The notes under the pieces were generated by a model, which was not told the origin of the DNA, made no database searches, and saw nothing but the letters and a program-made list of their open reading frames with translations. The translations under genes were made by a program, and so were the position numbers. A stretch of DNA of 10,484 bases from Alphaproteobacteria bacterium (GTDB taxonomy: Bacteria; Pseudomonadota; Alphaproteobacteria; Rhizobiales; Xanthobacteraceae), in assembly GCA_005883445.1 (NCBI GenBank), contig VAZL01000069.1:1-10484 (forward strand), read 5' to 3'. This document shows, in pieces, positions 6,334 through 10,484 of the stretch (positions are counted from its first letter, which is position 1; every line of letters starts with the position of its first letter).

Positions 6334-7698
6334 CTACTTGCCGATACAAAAATCCCGGAAGATCACGTCGAGAACATCCTCCACGTCGACTCGCCCGAGA
6401 AGCTTGCCCAACGCCCTGGTCGCCAGGCGAAGCTGCTCCGCCATGATTTCCTCTCGGCCGTCTTGCGCGGCGCGTTGCGCGCCCTGCAACGCGAGCACGG
6501 TCTCTTTAAGATGCGCGCGCTGACGCTCACGCGTCACCAACGCGGGCTCGGGCGTGAAGAAGCGCTCGGCAAAGCCCGCCACCGCGTTAACCAATTCGTC
6601 GACACCGGCGCCTGTCTTACTGGAAACAAAGTTAACAACTTCTTTCGTATCGAATCTCGATTCAATTCTTCGCTGCGTCTCCTCTGCCACCAGATCCATT
6701 TTGTTAACCACCAGCCAAGCGGCGGATTCGGATGCAACGTTGATCGCGGGAAGCCGCAGCGTCTGGCACTCGCTCGCGGCTGCATCGACGACCCAAAGCA
6801 CCAGGTTCGCGCCGGCGGCTTGCTCGCTCGCACGCCGCACGCCCTCGCGTTCGACCGGATCGTTCGTTTCGCGAATGCCGGCGGTGTCGAGCACCGTCAC
6901 TGGATAGCCGCCGAGATCGAGATGAAGTTCGAGGACGTCGCGCGTTGTGCCGGGAAACGGCGAGACGATCGCAGCCTCGCGCCGCGCCAGCCGATTGAAT
7001 AGCGTCGACTTGCCCGCGTTCGGTGGACCTGCGATGGCGACGCGCAGCCCTTCGCGCAGACGCTCGCCCTGCCCGGTGCCCGCCTTGCTGATCTCCTCGG
7101 CCAACGGCCGGATGAGTGCGAGCGAACGTGCCATCATGTCCTTCGGCACATCATCCTCATCGGAGAAATCGATGCCGGCTTCGACCAGAGCCAGCGCCTC
7201 GATCAGCCGCTGCCGCCACGTCTCAGCGCGGTCGCCGAGCAAACCCTTGAGGTGCTGGTAGGCCTGCCGGCGCTGAGCCTCGGTTTCGGCCGCGACCAGG
7301 TCGGCGAGCCCTTCGACCGCGGTCAAATCCATGCGGCCGTTTTCGAACGCGCGACGCGTGAACTCCCCTGCTTCCGCATGGCGCAAACCCGCGACCTTGG
7401 CCAGCGCCGCAAGCACCGCCGCGATCACCGCGCGGCCGCCGTGCACTTGCAGCTCGGCCATGTCTTCGCCGGTCTCGCTGTTCGGCGCGGGAAACCACAA
7501 CGCCAGCGCTTCGTCGATGATGGCCCCGATTTTCGGATCGCGCACGCGCGCAAGCGAGGCGTGCCGCGGCTGCGGCACGCGGCCGATGAGCTGTTCGAGC
7601 GCGACGCGCGCGCGCGGACCCGAAATGCGAACGACCGCGATCGCCGCCGGCGGCCGGCCGGAGGAGAGGGCGAAGATGGTGTCGCGCTCGGTCGTCAT
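6334..7698 (-). CDS. mnmE: tRNA uridine-5-carboxymethylaminomethyl synthesis GTPase MnmE
   Basis: MnmE (TrmE) is a GTPase that works with MnmG on wobble U34 of tRNA, using a folate-derived one-carbon unit. From the ATG at 7698 it has 454 residues, the normal length. Domains in order: N-terminal tetrahydrofolate-binding domain starting TIFALSSG (7-14) and containing HGGRAV (86-91); central helices with GEFTRRAFENGRMDL (111-125); and the inserted G domain with G1 GPPNAGKST (224-232), G2 FPGTTRD (248-254), G3 DTAG (271-274), G4 NKMD (332-335) and G5 SSK (359-361). The C-terminal CIGK (451-454) holds the conserved cysteine of the CxGK motif. The frame extends 16 codons further up to a TTG at 7746, but those residues are not family-like. 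The Shine-Dalgarno is weak. Bases 6617-6670 are unusually AT-rich. Confidence 0.96.
   Translation of the reverse strand: MTTERDTIFALSSGRPPAAIAVVRISGPRARVALEQLIGRVPQPRHASLARVRDPKIGAIIDEALALWFPAPNSETGEDMAELQVHGGRAVIAAVLAALAKVAGLRHAEAGEFTRRAFENGRMDLTAVEGLADLVAAETEAQRRQAYQHLKGLLGDRAETWRQRLIEALALVEAGIDFSDEDDVPKDMMARSLALIRPLAEEISKAGTGQGERLREGLRVAIAGPPNAGKSTLFNRLARREAAIVSPFPGTTRDVLELHLDLGGYPVTVLDTAGIRETNDPVEREGVRRASEQAAGANLVLWVVDAAASECQTLRLPAINVASESAAWLVVNKMDLVAEETQRRIESRFDTKEVVNFVSSKTGAGVDELVNAVAGFAERFFTPEPALVTRERQRAHLKETVLALQGAQRAAQDGREEIMAEQLRLATRALGKLLGRVDVEDVLDVIFRDFCIGK
6617..6670. other. AT-rich patch inside mnmE
   Basis: By hand count 17 of these 54 bases are G or C (31%), within otherwise GC-rich coding DNA. 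The codons here (for example ATT, GAA, AGA, AAA, GTT, AGT, ACA) differ from those used elsewhere in the window. The patch encodes the stretch between the G4 and G5 motifs of MnmE. GTTAAC occurs at 6586-6591, 6631-6636 and 6703-6708, each encoding Val-Asn in frame. Its cause is unknown. Confidence 0.5.
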
Positions 7699-7836
7699 TC
7701 TTCGTCTTCGGATCGTCCCGTGGGTTGCGGGTGTAGACGCGGCCAACTAGGTTACATGCAGCCGCCGCACGCCATCCATCGATGATTTGAGTTGGTTCAT
7801 GCGCTGAACCAACCAGCTGCCGGGCATTGGCATCAG
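7699..7836. other. Divergent intergenic region between mnmE and the DUF255 gene
   Basis: These 138 bases must carry the start signals for two genes that run away from each other. A strong interrupted palindrome lies at 7791-7813, and CATCGATG (7777-7784) is a perfect 8-bp palindrome. I could not identify convincing sigma-70-type boxes for either direction by eye. Weak open frames reach into the region from both genes, through TTG codons at 7746 (minus) and 7792 (plus). Confidence 0.45.
7791..7813. promoter_or_regulatory. Interrupted palindrome upstream of the DUF255 gene, possible operator or hairpin
   Basis: GTTGGTTCA (7791-7799) and TGAACCAAC (7805-7813) are perfect 9-bp inverted repeats around a 5-base centre, TGCGC. 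The element ends 23 bases before the likely ATG at 7837. As DNA it could be the binding site of a dimeric regulator; as RNA it could form a hairpin in the 5' leader. No T-run follows, so it is unlikely to be an intrinsic terminator. I do not recognise the motif. Confidence 0.45.
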
Positions 7837-9870
7837 ATGTCGACCGACACCGCTACCTCCCACGAAAACCGTCTCGCCCGCGAGACCAGCCCATATCTGC
7901 TGCAGCACAAGCACAACCCCGTCGACTGGTGGCCGTGGGGAACCGAAGCGCTTGCCGAGGCAAAGCGTGCCAACAAGCCGATTCTGCTCTCAGTCGGCTA
8001 TGCCGCCTGCCATTGGTGTCACGTCATGGCGCACGAGAGCTTCGAGGACGCGGCAACTGCGCAGGTGATGAACGATCTCTTCGTCAACATCAAAGTGGAC
8101 CGCGAAGAACGCCCCGACATCGATCAGATCTACATGTCGGCACTGCATCATCTCGGCGAACACGGCGGTTGGCCGCTCACGATGTTTCTCACCCCCGACG
8201 GCGAGCCATTCTGGGGCGGCACCTATTTTCCCAAGACTTCGCGCTATGGAAAACCCGCCTTCGTCGATCTCTTGCGCGAGGTCGAGCGCGTCTTTCGCCA
8301 GGACCCGCAAAGCGTGGAGCAAAACCGCAGCGCGCTGATGGCGCGCCTCGCGCAGAGCGCGCGGCCCAAAGGGCGCGTCGTGATCGCCGCGCCCGAGCTC
8401 GACCGCGCGGCCAGCCAGATCGCCGGCATGATCGATCCCGTCAATGGCGGCATGCGCGGCGCGCCGAAATTTCCGCAGCCGACGATGCTCGAGTTCCTGT
8501 GGCGCGCCGGACAGCGCATGAACGACAAGCGCTATTTCGGTGCGGTCGAGCTCACGCTTAACCGCATCGGCGAGGGCGGCATCTACGACCATCTCGGCGG
8601 AGGTTTTTCGCGCTATTCGGTCGACGAGCGCTGGTTGGTGCCGCATTTCGAAAAGATGCTTTACGACAACGCGCTCCTGCTCGAACTGCTTGCGCTCGCA
8701 TATCAGCGCTCGGCCAATGAACTATTCCGGCAGCGCGCGCGTGAGACCGTCGGTTGGCTGGCGCGCGAAATGACAACACCTGAGGGTGCGTTCTGCGCCT
8801 CGCTCGATGCCGACTCAGAAGGCGAGGAGGGAAAATTCTACGTCTGGTCGCTGGCCGAAATCACAGCGGTCCTGGGCGAGGACGATGCCGCCTTCTTTGC
8901 TGCGCACTATGACGTGACCCCCGGCGGCAATTTCGAAGGACACAATATTCTCAATCGCCTCAAGTACTTACCGCGCAGCATGGACGACGAGAAAAAGCTT
9001 ACGCGGATGCGCGAGGAGTTGCTGGCGACGCGCGCCAAGCGGGTGCGGCCCGGCCTCGATGACAAGGTGCTCGCAGACTGGAACGGCCTGATGATTGCGG
9101 CGCTCGTCAATGCGGGCCTGGTGTTCGAGGAACCGCATTGGCTCGAAATGGCCGCACGCGCGTTCCTGTTTGTCGACGCCAAGATGGCGCATGGTGACCG
9201 GCTCGGTCATTCCTGGCGCGCGGGCAAGCTCCTCGTTCCCGGCCTCGCCTCCGATCATGCCGCCATGATCCGAGCCGCGCTGGCGCTTCATGAGGCGACC
9301 GGCGAGCACGCCCATCTCGAGCGCGCGCTCGCGTGGCAGGTAACGCTCGATCGCCACTACGCCAATCCCGACAACGGCGGCTATTTCCTCACCGCCGATG
9401 ACGCCGCCGGCCTGGTGGTGCGGCCCAACGCCACCACCGATGATGCGACTCCGAACCCCAACGCCGTGGCGGCGCAGAACCTGATTCGCCTCGCGGTCTT
9501 TACCGGTCAGCACGCTTGGCGCGACAAGGCCGACCGGCTGTTCGAAGGGATTGCCGCGAGCGCGGGCGAGAATCTCTTTGCGCATCTCGCATTGCTCAAT
9601 GCCCTTGATCTGCGCCTGCGCGCGGCCGAGATCGTCGTGGCAGGAGAGGGGGCACGCGCCAACGACCTCCTGGCCGCCGCGCGCAAACTTCCGTTCCTCG
9701 ATCGCATCGTGTTGCGCGCATCCCCTGCACTGCCCGCTTCGCACCCCGCGCAAGAGAAAATCAAGGCAACGGCGCAGAGCGCAGCCTTCGTCTGCGTCGG
9801 CGAAACCTGCTCGCTGCCGGTAAGTGAACCCGATGCTATTGCCGCAGCCGTGACCGCGACGCGCCACTGA
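7837..9870 (+). CDS. Thioredoxin-domain DUF255 protein (YyaL/SPATA20 family), function unknown
   Basis: The 677-residue protein from the ATG at 7837 has the full length of this family. The N-terminal DUF255 domain (about residues 9-170) has a thioredoxin-like fold with the redox motif CHWC (58-61), preceded by the family hallmark SPYLLQHKHNPVDW (18-31) and followed by VDREERPDID (87-96) and GGWPLTMFLTPDGEP (110-124). The remainder is an alpha/alpha-toroid like glycosidases and sugar epimerases, including GGIYDHLGGGFSRYS (247-261), VPHFEKMLYDNA (268-279), LDADSEGEEGKFYVW (323-337) and LADWNGLMIAAL (412-423). Near the end C653 and C658 form a CVGETC pair. No signal peptide is visible, so it is probably cytoplasmic. 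The family is conserved from bacteria to human SPATA20 but has no settled biochemical role. The frame opens at a TTG at 7792, but family resemblance favours 7837. Confidence 0.93.
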   Translation: MSTDTATSHENRLARETSPYLLQHKHNPVDWWPWGTEALAEAKRANKPILLSVGYAACHWCHVMAHESFEDAATAQVMNDLFVNIKVDREERPDIDQIYMSALHHLGEHGGWPLTMFLTPDGEPFWGGTYFPKTSRYGKPAFVDLLREVERVFRQDPQSVEQNRSALMARLAQSARPKGRVVIAAPELDRAASQIAGMIDPVNGGMRGAPKFPQPTMLEFLWRAGQRMNDKRYFGAVELTLNRIGEGGIYDHLGGGFSRYSVDERWLVPHFEKMLYDNALLLELLALAYQRSANELFRQRARETVGWLAREMTTPEGAFCASLDADSEGEEGKFYVWSLAEITAVLGEDDAAFFAAHYDVTPGGNFEGHNILNRLKYLPRSMDDEKKLTRMREELLATRAKRVRPGLDDKVLADWNGLMIAALVNAGLVFEEPHWLEMAARAFLFVDAKMAHGDRLGHSWRAGKLLVPGLASDHAAMIRAALALHEATGEHAHLERALAWQVTLDRHYANPDNGGYFLTADDAAGLVVRPNATTDDATPNPNAVAAQNLIRLAVFTGQHAWRDKADRLFEGIAASAGENLFAHLALLNALDLRLRAAEIVVAGEGARANDLLAAARKLPFLDRIVLRASPALPASHPAQEKIKATAQSAAFVCVGETCSLPVSEPDAIAAAVTATRH

Positions 9871-10484
9871 TCACGCGTTCATCGATTCGAAGAAGTCGCC
9901 ATTGTTCTTGGTATTGCGCAACTTATCGAGCAGAAAGTCGATCGCGTCCATCGTGCCCATCGGGTTCAAGATGCGGCGCAGGATGTACATTTTCTTGAGC
10001 TGATCGGGTGGCACCAGCAACTCTTCCTTGCGCGTGCCGGAGCGCGTGATGTCCATCGCCGGGAAGGTGCGTTTGTCCGCCACCTTGCGATCGAGGATGA
10101 TTTCGGAATTGCCGGTGCCCTTGAACTCCTCGAAGATCACCTCGTCCATGCGGCTGCCGGTGTCGATCAGCGCGGTGGCGATGATGGTGAGCGAGCCGCC
10201 CTCCTCGATGTTGCGTGCCGCACCGAAGAAGCGCTTCGGCCGCTGCAGCGCGTTGGCGTCGACGCCGCCGGTGAGCACCTTGCCCGACGACGGCACCACG
10301 GTGTTGTAGGCGCGTCCGAGCCGCGTGATCGAATCCAGCAAGATGACCACGTCGCGGCTGTGCTCGACCAGACGCTTGGCTTTCTCGATCACCATCTCGG
10401 CAACTTGGACGTGACGCGACGCGGGCTCGTCGAAGGTCGAGGACACGACCTCGCCCTTGACCGAGCGTTGCATGTCGGTCACCT
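9871..10484 (-). CDS. rho: Transcription termination factor Rho, C-terminal part
   Basis: The frame runs off the right edge, leaving the last 204 or so residues of a protein usually about 420 long. Rho is the hexameric RNA-dependent ATPase that ends transcription of untranslated RNA. Visible are VTDMQRSVKGEVVSSTFDEP (the first complete codons), the Walker B strand DVVILLDSITRLGRAYN, the Q-loop region LTGGVDANALQRPKRFFGAA, the stretch GSLTIIATALIDTGSRMDEV, the R-loop EFKGTGNSEIILDRKVADKR and the C-terminal helices. The RNA-binding cold-shock domain and Walker A lie outside the window. A GTG codon at 10482 is an internal valine of the motif, not the start. The stop codon TGA (9873-9871) touches the DUF255 stop codon with no base between. 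Confidence 0.97.
   Translation of the reverse strand, partial: VTDMQRSVKGEVVSSTFDEPASRHVQVAEMVIEKAKRLVEHSRDVVILLDSITRLGRAYNTVVPSSGKVLTGGVDANALQRPKRFFGAARNIEEGGSLTIIATALIDTGSRMDEVIFEEFKGTGNSEIILDRKVADKRTFPAMDITRSGTRKEELLVPPDQLKKMYILRRILNPMGTMDAIDFLLDKLRNTKNNGDFFESMNA

Noticed and set aside
6234..6446. Plus-strand open frame beginning Met-Phe-His-Val-Lys
   Set aside because: The opening residues are simply the parS sequence read in another frame; the rest overlaps the 3' end of mnmE antisense and looks random.
7699..7746. TTG at 7746 as the mnmE start
   Set aside because: The added residues are not family-like, and the ATG at 7698 gives the normal MnmE N-terminus. The local Shine-Dalgarno is weak, so this rests on family resemblance.
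10480..10482. GTG at the right edge as a rho start codon
   Set aside because: It is the valine in the internal Rho segment VTDMQRSVKGE; the gene clearly continues beyond the window.

Overview
The window is a GC-rich chromosomal segment of an alphaproteobacterium, most likely order Hyphomicrobiales (Rhizobiales). I infer this from the protein sequences and from a gene order that I recall as typical of that group near the replication origin: lptE - holA facing parB - parA - rsmG - mnmG - mnmE, with rho close by. I cannot place it to genus. No mobile element, CRISPR array, tRNA or rRNA gene was seen. Genes fill nearly the whole window and no gap without a gene exceeds 300 bases.

Layout. Plus strand, 1-1575: the 3' part of lptE (LPS-assembly lipoprotein), a 135-base gap, then holA (DNA polymerase III delta subunit). 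Minus strand, 7698 down to 1646: mnmE, mnmG, rsmG, parA and parB, all in one direction. mnmG and rsmG overlap by one base, rsmG to parA leaves 51 bases, and parA to parB leaves 19 bases, so these genes probably share transcripts. holA and parB converge on a 70-base gap holding a small perfect hairpin. Plus strand, 7837-9870: a complete DUF255 protein (thioredoxin-like domain plus an alpha/alpha-toroid, YyaL/SPATA20 family) lies between mnmE and rho. Minus strand, 9871 to the right edge: the C-terminal half of rho, whose stop codon directly abuts the DUF255 stop codon.

How the genes work together. mnmE and mnmG make the wobble-uridine modification of tRNA, rsmG methylates 16S rRNA, and parA/parB segregate the chromosome by acting on parS. 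Two near-perfect 16-bp parS sites lie in the same cluster: 4134-4149 inside the rsmG coding sequence and 6235-6250 in the mnmE-mnmG gap. The window therefore carries the partition proteins and at least part of the centromere they act on. holA and rho are core replication and transcription-termination genes.

Novelty. This is mainly a conserved housekeeping region, and I see no convincing undescribed multi-gene system. The points most worth a second look are the parS site that doubles as codons of rsmG, a 23-bp interrupted palindrome ahead of the DUF255 gene, an AT-rich patch in mnmE carrying three GTTAAC motifs, the zero-spacing convergent DUF255/rho junction, and the uncharacterised DUF255 protein itself.
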